Positions 11,275 through 23,087 are shown, numbered from the stretch's first letter. The stretch: 64,000 nucleotides of DNA from Atherinomorus stipes (GCA_023101725.1 JALJCO010009099.1:248001-312000), one strand, 5' to 3'. The notes: generated by a model from the sequence alone, not told the origin. Numbers and translations: made by a program.

Positions 11275-11751
11275 TACGTCAACAAATAGCGTCAGAATGA
11301 CCATTATTTATAGGGCATCTGTAAATTTCCAATCGCCTACACCTGTTTAGCACAATTTGGCCAATTACACAATATACAATGAGCTTTTCAATGAATATTT
11401 GCAATCACTGGTAATCACATGCATATTTTTAACAGTTTGTCTTCTTGCACAAACACATAAACGTATAAATGGGCTCAATATCAGCGTCGGAAAATAACCT
11501 CCACACTAAATGAATGGTGTCGATCGGTATACCTGACCTCGATTGCTTTTTTTTCAGCACCCCGGAAGTGGATAGCTTCTGTTAGGACCTTCTTAAGATG
11601 TAGCGTAGCAAAGACGTTTCTCAGGAAATAAGAACGCGCGAAAGAAGCAATCTGGGAAACGGGGCGTATCTTTGCGATCCTTTGTTGGGAAGAGCTTCCT
11701 TGAGGCCTTCTTTAATCCAAAGAAAAATCTTAACTGGGAAGCGCGGCCATT

Positions 11752-13607
11752 GTTGGTTTGCTCTGAAAAGAGAAAGGTCAGTTTGTTCTCTGGCTGTTAT
11801 CGTCAATGAAAAAGAAAAAGTGCAAGTAATTACTCCTTCACTTTAGTCACCCAGACTGCACAGGGACAGAGAGGACAAAGGCATCTGTTGAGGTGGTAAA
11901 TCTGTCGAACTTAACAGGAACTCTGACCCTCAGAAATGTGGGGTTCTGTTGTTATATTTAAGAAATGTAAACAGCGTAAATGATGTTAACTTGCCCAGCG
12001 GAGAGAGCATGGGGAGGCAGGTGAAGCAGGTGTTTGGAGACACAGATACAGAAGAAGCAACTCCATCTGCTAGAGGGTCTGGATTCAGGTAACAAAGCTA
12101 CAGGACCAGACAGATGAGACCGAACAGCTGCCCACAAGATAGTTTTTGGTTCACAGAACAGAGCATTTGATCATTTTCCGTGGCAACAGTGAGGGTGAAG
12201 ACAGACCAGATGCCCAATATTTTCTTCCTTTTCATTAGGTTCCACATATTTATTTCAAGTTATTTTCTTTTGAAGCAAAATGGTGATATTACTTATGACC
12301 TTATATGTTTAACTAACATGTAATTATTTTATTGATACAGTTAGTTTAAATAATTTCTGGTGGACAAAACAAATGTTCTCATATAGCTTAGAATGACTTA
12401 TTCATAAATACATAGGTGGCAGCACACCCAACCGAAGGCTCCCATGTTACATTGCCGTCTTCAAACATGGTAACTGAAAGGGAACAATCTACGGTGGAAA
12501 AGCTCCACTGCAACAGTTTTCAGTTGCTTCACAGAAGTCATACCAGCAGGCGGCCGTGAGCTTTCAACTGTATTTTCCGAAAGTTTATCATGCTTCATAA
12601 TTTATTTCAGCTGATTTGTCAGGGAAGGGGGAGGGGGTGATGTCATCCCTCCTGTCAGACAGAAAAGATCAGCGTTATACCCATTTCTCGTCATGATTTA
12701 ACTTATCAGTATCAATAAGGAAACAGATTTATGTATCATTCTGTACATCAACTCCTGACGGAGCACTTGAAACTTATGCTAGATGTTGAGATTTTCACAT
12801 TCATTACCCTCCACAGCTTCTGTGGTGGTATTAACATGCTAAAACGGCGAGGTGCCATACTTGGCTGTTTGCATTCAATTAGCGCACCACTAGATGGGAG
12901 AAAATTCTTACACTTACAAGTATTCTTACAAGTAAAATGGGTTGTGTTCATACAACACACAATTACACGCAGTTCACCAGAAAAGTCAATTCATTAATAC
13001 AAAAACATTCTGTTACTTTATATCATTGTATCGACAAGAATTAAACAAGAGAGAAAGGTGTCCTAATTTTCCATGTCCCACACAGCTTTGTGTCTAAAAT
13101 ATAACATTACAACCTGCGATAATTGTGGGCATTTCTGTAGCAGGACTATTCTTAAACTTTGGAATGTACCTAAAGCTCCAGAAATAAAGGAATGGGCAAA
13201 CATTTTGACAAGAACAGCTGCTTTTGAGTATGCTCAATAGATTAAATAATAGACAAAGGAGGAGTTACCAGTGTGGGATTTGTTTTGGTCTCATATCACA
13301 AGTACTGAATTTGATGTATGACTGGTATTTTGCAGGAAAGTGAAAAATCCTGGACATACAAGCTGTCAGTTACTTGCTATGTTGTAGCGTCCTCCACTGT
13401 GTGTGCTTACAGCATGATATTGATTCTGCTGTCTGTGGGGGTAGCTATTTTTTACCATGTACCACACACTTACGCTACTTATTATTGCTATTTTGTTTTA
13501 ATTTTTTGGGTTGAAATGTACACACGTTGTTTATACCAGAAGGCAAAGGACTGTATGTGACTGTATTGCCATGCACCAGTTAAAATAAAAACACTTGATT
13601 AATCAAA
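11752..13607. other. No feature recognised
   Basis: Complex, AT-rich sequence without TIRs or long repeats. Two opposite-strand frames at 12731-12997 and 12748-12960 are mutual shadows without motifs. Confidence 0.4.
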
Positions 13608-13615
13608 TATTACAG

Positions 13616-15009
13616 CAGAAGTGGAAAGAGTAAAGAAAAAAATAAAATCAAAGGTTGGATATGGAATACGGGCAGAACAGCGACATCAAGTGTGTCTGCA
13701 ACAGCAGAAAAACAACTCCAGCCGCTAAGTTGGGAGGCTCCCTGCTGATACGTCAGTGACTAACAGTCTGTAGCATGTCAAACAAGTATTGTAGAGGAGT
13801 TTTATAACCGACAACTAAAGTTAGCCAGCATGCAAGTTAGCTAACCGATCCTGAAGAAAATTGGCCATTTCCATGGTTTGATGCCGTGGAAAATGTTTAT
13901 GTGGGTCCATTTAGTGTAGTTTTCACACAAATGTACTCTTCTGAGACAGATAACAATATCTCCGAGGCTCTGAAGCAGCTGCTTGACTTGCCAACTCCAC
14001 CGTTTTCCCAAGTACCAGCCAAACTGTACCAAACATACTATTGCCACACAGAGATCGCATTTGGCAACCCGCAATGGCGGCCTGTGTTTGCTTTCTAAAC
14101 ATAATGCCATTGTTGAACCTGTTAAAATTTATTTTATATTTATTTTCAGGCTAAATATAATTTCTAAAGGAAATGTTTTACTTTCATTCTGCAGCCCTCC
14201 AAACGCCTCGTGGAGGTATTATTTTTGAAAAAAAGCATCGCTTTCAAAAAGCCGTTCCATATTCAACCTTTATGTAAAAGTATCCTTACTTTGCTTATAT
14301 TCTACTCAAATAAAAGTATCCATAAATAAAAGTACTGCATTTGAAATTTACTCTGAGTAAAAGTTACTTAGTTACTTGGTTTTAAAAAGGATGCTATAAA
14401 TCCAACCCAAATTGTTTTTTTAAGAAACCTTTACAACACTATCATAGATGGTGATTGTTGAGCAAATCTTTATTAACAAACTGTGTATTTTTTTCTTTCT
14501 ATAGCTGACATAAATCATGAATTCAATTGTCTTTATGAACAAATGAGCACACTGACTGCTTATTTAAGAAATGAAGTAAAGTGCCATGTTCCATAGAATA
14601 TTCTGCCCACTGAATACTAGACTGGACAAATTTGTCAGCATTTCCATGATGAAGCTGTTGCCTTGTCTACGTTTGAACACAAAGAGCTGGATGAGATTTG
14701 GTCGACGATTTCCTTCTTCATCTCTTCCACAGAAATTGATTGTCTGCTTGGCCACCCTCAGTCTCCTCCATCTCCATCTCCTGCTCGGCACCAACCATCA
14801 TCAGTGAGGTTCTCTCAGTGGACGATACGCTGAATGTCACCGAAGTAGCTCGGTAGCGTAGATTAATAATCCGTTACTTCAGTCGAAATGTACTTGAGTA
14901 AAAGTAAAATTACCTATTTAAAAAATGATTCAGAAAATTACAAATTACTCACAGAAACTACTCAGTTACAGTAATTTGAGTAAATGTAGCTAGTTACTTC
15001 TCACCTCTG
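13616..15009. mobile_element. hAT-type non-autonomous element, split by a nested MITE
   Basis: The left end CAGAAGTGGAAAGAGTA and the inverse of the right end (CAGAGGTGAGAAGTAACT) belong to a common fish family rich in 'gtacttgagtaaaagta' subterminal motifs (14280-14385, 14875-15000). The flanking 8-mers are TATTACAG (13608-13615) and CTTTACAG (15010-15017), identical at 6 of 8 positions, which supports a decayed 8-bp hAT target duplication. The element is interrupted near its left end by the TTAA MITE at 13652-14269. Confidence 0.7.
13652..14269. mobile_element. TTAA-class MITE, family B copy 1 (AGGTTGGATATGG ends)
   Basis: The left end AGGTTGGATATGGAA matches the inverse of the right end TTCCATATTCAACCT. 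It is flanked by TCAA and TTAT, both one substitution from TTAA. A second copy in the same orientation lies at 41995-42662, sharing blocks such as 'aaaacaactccagccgct', 'tatgtgggtccatttagtg' and 'cacagagatcgcatttggca'. It has no coding capacity. The copy is inserted into the hAT element at 13616-15009. TTAA targets with AGG ends fit Kolobok/T2-type elements. Confidence 0.78.
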
Positions 15010-15017
15010 CTTTACAG

Positions 15018-16865
15018 TGACTGAATGTCATCACAACTGCTCTTCAACGCTGCTTTTAACTCATCATCATGATTTTACCACTAGCTAAAGGGGGCAACTT
15101 TGTGTGTCATCTCAGTAGGGCTAAGCTCCCCTATCTTAAATCCTAGACATCTGTGGTGCCAGGTAACAATGGCTCCAGGAATGTACACAATAAATGTCAC
15201 CATGCTGTCAAAACAAGTCAGAAAAGCATATTTTTTTAGGTCAGAAAGTAATAAAGTGCTACTTTAAAGTTAGCAGAACCTGCTGTGGCTGCTCATTCTT
15301 TATTTTTGGGTGCCTCAAAGTAGCAGATATCATACAAAATAGTATAACTCAATCATTTTCTCGTCATTTTTAATAAACTGACGTCAACAGACAAAAATAA
15401 GAGAATAGTGGACTTTTTTGTCTACAAAAAAAGGAGTGATAACTATTTTTTCTCCTCATTACAGCTGTGATCTCAGATAGAAAGGCTGTGGAAAGCCAAA
15501 GAAAATACTGAGAATCAAATATACACTTCAAACAGCCAAGGATCCGTCCTCATTCTCAAACCTTCAAATCTGTTTCCTTTTAAAAAAGGTCGGGTTTATT
15601 TCCTTTTCTAAGCTGAAAAAAACAGATTCTGTTTCTGTGTCCTTTAATCTATCTAAATATCGCGGTAACATGCCAGTATCCGATGTTTGACATTATAGCA
15701 ACATGGTTGTGTCATTTTCCCCTCCCTTACCCTCAACAGCTTGTCCCGATGATGTGAAAATAATGTGCTCCAGACAGATGCTAAGGCAATATGCTGTATT
15801 GCCTCCCTACTTGTGCTGCTCGGTGCTCATAGGCAAGCATGAGGCAAGAAATGAGGAGAGTATGGGATGGTTAAGGAAGGATAGGACGAGGGGTGAGCAG
15901 TCATGCTTTCAAACTAGTAAGTGCTACCTTCTTTGGCAGTGACACATGCTGGGACTCTTCCTCTCTTCTTCGCCGCGGTGTCCTCATTACCGCTAATACG
16001 AAGCTGGTAGCAGGGGACTGTGGTGCTGCCTGGGGCTCTCAAGGGAGTAATAATGGAGGCCAATGGGCAGGAGCCCCAGGAGGAAGGTTTGTTGGTGGTG
16101 ATTCCCTGCTACTTATGTGGAGGCCGTGGAGGTCAACTTCACCCACTCAAACTCTCACATGCAGAGACAGCTGCAGTTCGCTCATTCTCCGTTTGCCCTT
16201 GGGAGAAAAATGGGAAGAGAGAAGCAAACAGCAGGGAGTGTTTGCCCAGGCGCACACCACACCCCATCCATCTCTCCCCACTCGCCGAGGAGACACAATC
16301 ATTTCTCCCTCTGCTCTCTCTTCGTCAGTCCCATCCCCTCGGGTGTATTGGTCCAGTCTCGGTCCAGCACAGATATAATCCTTTAACGCTTTTAAATGAT
16401 CCAGAGGTTGAGTGCTTCTCCTGGATGCCACTGAGACCTGCTGGGCTCACACCTGCTGGAGTGGGTAAAGATAAATGCCAGCGGCCAGTCGGGCATCTGG
16501 CCCCGCATTAATATTTAACAGGTCAACTCATCTCCTCCACGCTGAAAGTGTGAGGGTGCCAAACCCCAAAGACATATCGCAGCTTAATATGGATTTGTGC
16601 AAACCACTGAAATGGAGCCGAGGTGATAGCACGGGGAGATTCAGAAAGCATGTTAAGTGAGCGGATGCCCACACGTTCGTACCGGGGTGAAATTTGTGTC
16701 AGGGGGATGAGGAGAGTAAACCATCTGTGTGCTCTTGGGGCAATTATTCAAGCATTTTGTGGTTTCAAGCTCACATGGCGTATGAATCTAGATCGAAGCC
16801 ATGCTTCATCTTTGTCTGGCTTTTAAAAAGATCATAAGGTTTTATTCAATTAGCTTTGTCAACAT
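15018..16865. other. Complex sequence, GC-richer segment at 15950-16640, possible conserved non-coding DNA
   Basis: The first part is unremarkable. From about 15950 to 16640 the base composition is higher in GC and there is no simple repeat or TIR. It includes an AT-core motif 'cgcattaatatttaac' at 16503-16518. Two overlapping plus-strand frames of about 160 residues (15893-16378 and 16020-16511) lack recognisable domains and overlap each other. The look is that of a conserved non-coding element or an unrecognised exon. I cannot decide without alignment. Confidence 0.3.
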
Positions 16866-17260
16866 TTAAAGCAGGTTGTTTAGTCAGAACACCTTGACCA
16901 TGCCTGACTTGTTCTCAGCTTCAAAACCCAAATCTCAAGTTGAGGTTAAGTGCATGACAGCTCCTCTCTTAAGAATTATAAAACAGTTCCTAAACGAGTG
17001 TCAACGGAGTCTCGTTAAGAAACCAATCTGACAGTTTCAACTTAACTCAGGTCAGCTTGTCTCTTTGAATAAACTCTTAGCTTGATGTAGCCACTTGCAA
17101 AAAAGTTTGACCCTTCTAACAGGGTTAAATAGTTCACATAGTTTCCTCTGAAACTCGCTGAGAAAAAAGGCATAACGAGAATCAGGTGCTGTTGACCTGT
17201 AAACTCAACCCTTGTTAAGTTATGAATGTAGCTGAACCACCGGAAACAACCTGTTCCCTC
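16866..17260. mobile_element. Probable ~395-bp non-autonomous DNA transposon
   Basis: 'gcaggttgttt' near the left edge is mirrored by 'aaacaacctgtt' at 17245-17256. Between them are 'aatctgacagtttcaact' and 'gagtctcgttaagaaacca', which recall a fish Harbinger-type repeat. No target duplication was resolved. Confidence 0.4.
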
Positions 17261-17938
17261 TGGTTTGCACCAAGGCTTTTGAAATGTGCAGAATTCATGA
17301 CATATTATGAAACAGAAACAGTCAACCTAAAGCCATATTTTAACATCTGTCATCCTGGATTTCATTTGAATATTTTTGTCCTGTATGACTGATCGAACAT
17401 GTCGTATACGAGTAGATAATGTTGCCATCTGTGCAGTTGTAAAGAACAGCCAAGGCTTTCGGGTCAAATCTCCATCCATGCAAGGTGAGTTCATTGTTAT
17501 GTTTTATACACTTAACGATGAGCATATTTGTGAATATTTCAACCACAAAATGGAAATAAAAGACAGTTGGCTCAGTGGTTAACTTGGATGAGAAGCCCAG
17601 GTTCCTCTCTGTAGACTTTTTTTGTAATGCAAGCAGCTTTAGAGGATGAAATTTGGAAAATATAAACTATTCTTGCCTGTATCACCTTAACAGTTTTATA
17701 CAGGCCATCAGGGACTACAGACATTAAATGATGTTGATTTAAGTCGTTTGCATAGGGCTCATAGAAAGTCAAGGCATGTTAAAACTGGCTGAATTGGCTC
17801 AGAAATTGTATCTAGTCACCTGCAGAGGGAATTAGATCACAACTAAAACAGCATCCTGCATGACATGTAGTTCATCTGCATATTTCTATTTCTTTTGTTT
17901 GTGAAAGTGACATTTCATGTGGTGAATTTCAAATTACA
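17261..17938. other. No feature recognised
   Basis: AT-rich spacer. The opposite-strand frames at 17340-17582 are shadows of each other. Confidence 0.4.
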
Positions 17939-17942
17939 TTAA

Positions 17943-18852
17943 AGGAAGAGTACACCCACAGAATGATGTAACTTCATTTTCCACTTACCCTCATGGTGAG
18001 CAAGACTCTGGAGCACTTTTTTAACGTTTCAAATGCAGCCGGCGATCAGGAAGGCTTCTCTTTTTCGCCCAACTTTCATATAATGGAGTTCGCTGGGGAC
18101 AGAGCCAAAAAGGTCTATAAAAGTCCACAAAAACTTGTCAATATTCCTCCATACTGCTCGTCCAACATAATCCAAGTGTCCTGAGTGGACACTCAACAAT
18201 TTTTTTTCCTTAATTTACTCGAAACAACGTCATTTAGTATATTTTTAGAGCCTAAACAGTGGTACATCACATCTCCTGCAAGCACGCAGATGCACGTTCA
18301 CGAAACTACGGAAGCCGCGGCAGACGAGATCGCGCATTCTCTTTCTTGTTTTAAATCAATATCCAACCCCTCTTGGACCCGCTTGTGTTTGTCCCAGTAT
18401 GTCTGCAGCTCTGTCGCTCTTAGCACAATGTAAACAGCAAATTTCTTCTTCTATGCTTGCATTATCGGCAGAGTAGGCTCTGAATGCCGAGGCTTCCGTA
18501 GTTTCGTGAATGCGCCTACGCATGCTTCGCGGAAGTAAGATGTACTACTGTTTAGGCTCTAAAAATATAGTAAATTATGTTGTTTCGAGTAAATTACGGA
18601 CGCTACCCACTCAGGACACTTGAATTACATTGGACGAGCAGTTTAAAGGAATATTGACAAGTTTTTGTGAACTTTTATGGACCTGTTTGGCTCGGGCCCC
18701 GGTGACCTCCATTATATGAAAGTTGGGTGGAAACGAGAAGCCTTCCTGATCTCCGGCTACATTTGAGATATTAAAAAAGTGCTCCAGAGTCTTGCTCACC
18801 ATGAGGGTAAGTGGAAAATAAAGTTACATCATTCTGTGGGTGTACTATTCCT
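17943..18852. mobile_element. TTAA-class long-hairpin element, 910 bp
   Basis: The left end is AGGAAGAGTACACCCACAG and the right end reads 'CTGTGGGTGTACTATTCCT'. Both sides carry a perfect TTAA (17939-17942 and 18853-18856). The inverted match continues inward to about 18330 on the left and 18480 on the right, so two arms of roughly 370-390 bp enclose a loop of about 150 bp. Matching internal landmarks include 'tttttagagcctaaacagt' and its inverse, and 'cacgaaactacggaagcc'. Mirror frames at 17993-18184 (+) and 18611-18802 (-) encode near-identical peptides only because the arms are inverted copies. The ends fit the AGGRR rule of Kolobok/T2 MITEs. Confidence 0.88.
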
Positions 18853-18856
18853 TTAA

Positions 18857-20160
18857 TGCAGGAAAACATATCGGTCCAGAGCTTTAAAAAAATTAAACAT
18901 GTATTTTTTAATCATCATTCATTTCTTCTTTCATCTTTGATATAAATCTGAAGATTTTGAAAGTACAACCATGAAAAGCAGGTGCTCAACTTTATATGGT
19001 GTTAAAGTCATTATAGAAGACTATCAAAAACAATTTTTGCAATATTTGATAAAATAGATTCAGTACCCCATATGCTATGATTAATTAAAAGCTTTGAATA
19101 TATCGATATTATCATAGATCAGCTGTAAAAGTAATGGGGCTGAAAAAACATCCGCCAATCATCTCTGCATTTCTTAACTTTTTCAATTGTCTATTGGCTC
19201 ATCAATCACTTTACTACCGTAGTAAGAGTGATTGACGGTCAACTCAACGGGTAATAGGCGAGACTGATTAATGCGAGTGATTGATTGGTGAGAGTAATAC
19301 TGCGTGCAGGAAGCTGCGCACTCTCGTCTGATGTTCACATTAGGTAGCTAACAATCATTCTGCTAGCAGTTAGCAACATTCAGACAACATCTGTTTTATT
19401 TGTGTTTGTGACATGACAGGAGAATCTGTACCTGCTGTCTGCTAAACACCAGAGTGGCTCATGAACGTTGTTCTGTGGTCGGAGGAGGGAGCTGTGAATC
19501 TAGCAGGTTGGTCTTCCGCATGCGCATTATTCAAAAACTTGCTAACTGTCTCTGCTTTCTGAAATGCCAAAACATCTATAGCGTCTTTAAATTATGGAGC
19601 AAACTTCATGAGGAACTGAAACAATATCAAAATATTGTCCAATTTAAGCAAAAATTCAAAGAAATGTTACTCTAAAACTATGAAGGAAGAGCTTGTAATG
19701 CATATGTGCAAGGTAAATTGCATTGTGGTGTTGTATTGTGTATAGGCTATGTAGTAGGCATTGTACATGTTGGCATTGTACGGTGTAAAATGTTTAACTT
19801 AAAATTATAAGTTATAGAGTTGGCCTTAAAATTTTGAGTCAAGTGGAACATTTTTTTGTGTGTTTATGATGTCTTTCATTAAGTATTTCAATTCATAACA
19901 ACATACTAGAGGGTTGTTAATTTGACATAAAATAATATATTAGGACAACAAAAATGGCAAAATGTGATTTATAGTGTATGTTTTTACTTTTTTGTCATGT
20001 GAAACTAACATTTATGTGAACTAACTGCAAGGAAGAATAAATTGTGATAAGAAAAAAGGGCAGGAATATATAGGTGTTTACTTAATTCTGCTCCTTTTCA
20101 AAGTTTTGTTTTGCTTGGCTGTTCGGCCATTTAATATACTGTACATGTGAATAATATTCT
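18857..20160. other. No feature recognised
   Basis: AT-rich. A frame at 19454-19675 has no motif. No termini were found. Confidence 0.4.
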
Positions 20161-20167
20161 TTAATGT

Positions 20168-20203
20168 AAGAAAGAAAGAAAGAAAGAACGAAAGAAAGAA
20201 AGA
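20168..20203. repeat. (GAAA)n microsatellite
   Basis: Nine GAAA-type units with one interruption (aacg) adjoin the left edge of the MITE at about 20208. Confidence 0.9.
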
Positions 20204-20207
20204 TTTA

Positions 20208-20511
20208 TTGCTGGGCAATAAATCAAAAATTTACCAACACCAAATTTTACAGTGATAACCGCCGTCAGTATATTTTAGTTTATTTTGATTTATTTGGTAT
20301 ATTTGGTGATTCAATAAAATGAAAAGTCATTTTGGGCTGTTTATACTTGGCCGTGTTCGTGTCCCTTGAAGATGCTGAATTACATGCACCCCCCGTAGTT
20401 ATGCAACACCACTGCATCCAGTCTTAACCAGTTACCATCATTACCATCATTACTAAAGTGAACTGTTCAATATATTGTGAAATTGATTTTGGGCCACATC
20501 GCCCAGCCCTA
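20208..20511. mobile_element. hAT-type MITE with GCTGGGC(A/G)AT ends
   Basis: Left 'gctgggcaataaatc' pairs with right 'catcgcccagcccta' (inverse: tagggctgggcgatg). This terminus is frequent in fish 300-bp hAT-like MITEs. The left outer bases are degenerate, and no target duplication could be shown. Confidence 0.6.
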
Positions 20512-20964
20512 CCATCTGCCCCAAAGTATCTTCATGGCTTCAGGATCTTATAGGCTTTTTTTAAAAAAAAATCCTTAATTGAGTACATAGTAAAACTGAA
20601 AACATTACAGGGTAAATTAAATATTTATTAATTAGGCACCTTGTCATCTCAGTTAGAGGTTGTTCTGCGTTCCTGTCACTCTAAATTAATTCATATGTGT
20701 TGTATTGCCACAGATTGTAACCCTGAACACTATGTGAAGTGGAAAGATTGACAGATTAAGTGAATTGCAATGCATTGAAATGTTCGTACCTGTCGGATGA
20801 GAAAAAAAAGAGAGAGATTACAAGACACCTTTATTTTTACATCAAAGATGTGAACAGTAAACATGACAGGAATGTTTTTATGTTGGTCTTAGCAGCTTTT
20901 TTTTTTGCAAGTTTTATTGCTGTGAAAATTTTGTTTGCACAGGTTAAGCACAGGTTAAAATTGT

Positions 20965-21065
20965 ATGGTTGGTTGGTTTTATTTTATTTTCACAGGGACA
21001 GTGCACAACATTTCACTGACCTTTATAGATAACAAAGGAACGATGCAGGTGCCAGACTGGTATTA
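20965..21065. repeat. Fragment of an unclassified dispersed repeat
   Basis: 'attttcacagggacagtgca' followed by 'gatgcaggtgccaga' resembles a widespread fish repeat. A probably related piece in the same orientation lies at 29418-29525. The class is unknown to me. Confidence 0.35.
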
Positions 21066-21309
21066 AGAAGGGTGGTATTCATAGTAACAATTTACACATT
21101 ATTTGATACAATAAGCTGATTATTTTTAAATTAATGAAGTTTGTTGGTTACAGAAAATTATCATTGGAGATAAAGTTTTCAGTGATGTCATAAACCACCC
21201 TGGATTCTGTCATGCAGCATCCGAGCTGTTTACATGTTATGAAGGGAATCTAAACATTATAAAACCACTAGATTTGATGATTGTGTGAAGTTGATTGTCT
21301 GATTAATAG

Positions 21310-22210
21310 TTCTTTCTTCAGTTAAATGAAGACAAAACTGAAATAATAGTTTTTGGAGCCCAGGAAGAAAAAAAAAAAAACAAAAGCTGGACGCTGTTTG
21401 AAGCGTCCAGCTTCAAACAGTGATGTTTAAAACCAACAACCAAGCCAGAAATCTGGGTGTAGTCCTGGACTCAGACCTGAAATTCAGCATTACATCAAGA
21501 CAGTTGTGAAGTCAGCCTGTTATCACTTAAAGAATATATGGGGGATTAAAATTGATTTATGCATTTATCTTTAGTAGAATGGACTGTAACACTGTCCTTA
21601 CAGGTCTCCCTAAGTCCATCAGACAGCTGCAGTTAGTCCAGAGCACTGCTGCTCCAGACCTCACTAAAGACCAAGAATGTGGATCATATAACTCCAGTCC
21701 TCAGATCTTTACTCTGGCTTTCTGTCTGTCAAAGATTTGACTTGAAAATCCTGCTGTCAGTTTACAAAGCACTGAATAGTTTAGTTGCACAATACATTCA
21801 AGACCTTCTGGTTCGTCATGAACCAACAGGTTCCCTCAGGTCATCAGGGTCAAGTCTACTTTCTGTTCCCAGAGTCAGAACTACATGTTTTTATGCTTCT
21901 CACATGTGGAACAAACTCCCAGAAAAATGCAAGTCTGCTGAAGCCTTCAACTGCTTTAAATCAAGGTTAAAAACTTTTATATTTGCTGTCATCTAAATCA
22001 GCTGATAAGTTGGTCTTATTTCTTGTATTTTATCCTGTTTTATTTTAGCGATTTCAATCTTTGTCTAATTGTTTTAGTTTATTTTAACGTTTGTTTTTAA
22101 TTGACTTTTTAATTCTTTCTGTACCCAACTGCAATGCTTTTCTTTAATGTAAAGGACTTGTACAATTGTCTTGTACATGAAATGTGCTATATGAATAACC
22201 TGGCCTTGAT
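21310..22210 (+). mobile_element. L2-like LINE, 5'-truncated
   Basis: The segment begins within the late reverse-transcriptase region: 'LNEDKTEIIVFG' can be read at about 21322-21357. It ends with the L2-type 3' UTR 'gacttgtacaattgtcttgt', 'gtgctatatgaataac' and a short (CTTG)-like tail. The A-rich tract at 21368-21381 is internal. The coding part is broken by stops at about 21505-21560. Confidence 0.85.
21679..21996 (+). pseudogene. L2 ORF2 protein, C-terminal remnant
   Basis: This 105-residue frame matches the C-terminus of L2/CR1-clade reverse transcriptases. It has 'DHITPVLRSLLWLSVCQRFD' at residues 2-21, 'KILLSVYKALN' next, then 'SLLSVPRVRTT' and 'WNKLPEKCKSAEAF', and ends at the family's usual stop after the K-T-F-I-F segment. 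The start methionine is incidental, since the polyprotein continues upstream in another frame (21552-21740), so at least one frameshift is present. The catalytic YxDD box lies further upstream and is absent. Confidence 0.87.
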
Positions 22211-22340
22211 AAAATTTGGAAATTTGGTGTAAAGATTTTCTCATCAGGTTTAAGTGCAACAATGATCAAAGCAATGAAAGATCAAAACAAAATTTCACTG
22301 GCTGTTGGTTTCACAAAGTTTCCTTTATATTTTACATTAA

Positions 22341-22600
22341 AGGGGAAGTTTTTTAGTTTTTTTTTTTCAATCTGGACCTATGTTCTAGCATGAAATATGT
22401 TCATTTACTCACCCAGACAGTTTTGGTGCAACTTGAATTCCTTCAGGAGATATTTAGATCCACTCCAGATCAGCGTATGTCCAATATAATGGAAGTGATG
22501 GGGCAACTGCGCACAGCCTCTAAATAAAGCATTATCTGCCCCAAACTCCTTCATTTCACCAACGTTTTGTTGGTGAAATTTTCAAGGTCTCATTCACCTG
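22341..22600. mobile_element. 5' terminus of a TTAA-class element, right end missing
   Basis: TTAA (22337-22340) followed by AGGGGAAGTTTTTTAG has the same terminal grammar as the other TTAA MITEs here. A 'ttggtgaaat' inverted pair near 22556-22580 may mark the loop or the truncation. No CCTTTAA partner was found downstream. Confidence 0.4.
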
Positions 22601-22995
22601 TGCCACTTATTCAGTGCCTTAGCGTGCTCCCCCCATCAAACGTTTCCCAGACCTGTCCCTGCTCTGGGCAGATAGAAAAAAAAAATTCTTGTTTTCAGAG
22701 TGAGATCAAGATTTTGTGTAATGTTGACTTAAGCATTAACATGTAAGCTGTTTGCATTTGACCAGTTAGTGATGTTACTGGCTAGTTGACATGTTCTCTG
22801 CTCCATTTCTAAGTGGTGAAAGTAACTCAAACACAGGAAAGGAATCCTCACAGATCAGACCAGAGGATAAATAAAGATCAATTTAATTGTTTTGTATATT
22901 GTATTGTAAATAACTGAGGGGTGGGTGTTGTTGTACAGTTTGTTTTTTTTTAACACTTTTCAAGTGTTGTTAAAAAAAAAACATACAGTTAGAAA

Positions 22996-22996
<1 letters not shown>

Positions 22997-23059
<63 letters not shown>

Positions 23060-23087
23060 GTACGTATGTATGTATGTATATATATAA
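22997..23087. repeat. (TA)n / (GTAT)n microsatellite
   Basis: A nearly uninterrupted TA array changes to TGTA/GTAT units at 23060-23080. The overlapping open frame is an artefact of the array. Confidence 0.95.

Larger units (their letters stand above)
10131..11748. mobile_element. PIF/Harbinger DNA transposon, internally deleted
   Basis: The termini are GGCCGCGTTTCCCAG on the left and the inverse of GGCCGCGCTTCCCAG on the right. They are flanked by ATT on both sides (10128-10130 and 11749-11751), a 3-bp target duplication as expected for the superfamily. A second, subterminal copy of 'gtttcccagat' occurs inside each end (about 10219 and 11650, inverted), giving a doubled terminal structure. 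The element holds a transposase N-terminus on the plus strand and a SANT/Myb-like N-terminus on the minus strand. They converge and overlap, so the middle, including the catalytic region, is gone. It could now be mobilised only in trans. Confidence 0.88.

Noticed and set aside
15893..16511. Two overlapping ~160-codon plus-strand frames
   Set aside because: Different frames over the same DNA, no domain, no start or splice support. Noted only as a possible conserved island.
17993..18802. Two near-identical 63-residue peptides on opposite strands
   Set aside because: A consequence of the inverted arms of the 910-bp hairpin element, not a duplicated gene.
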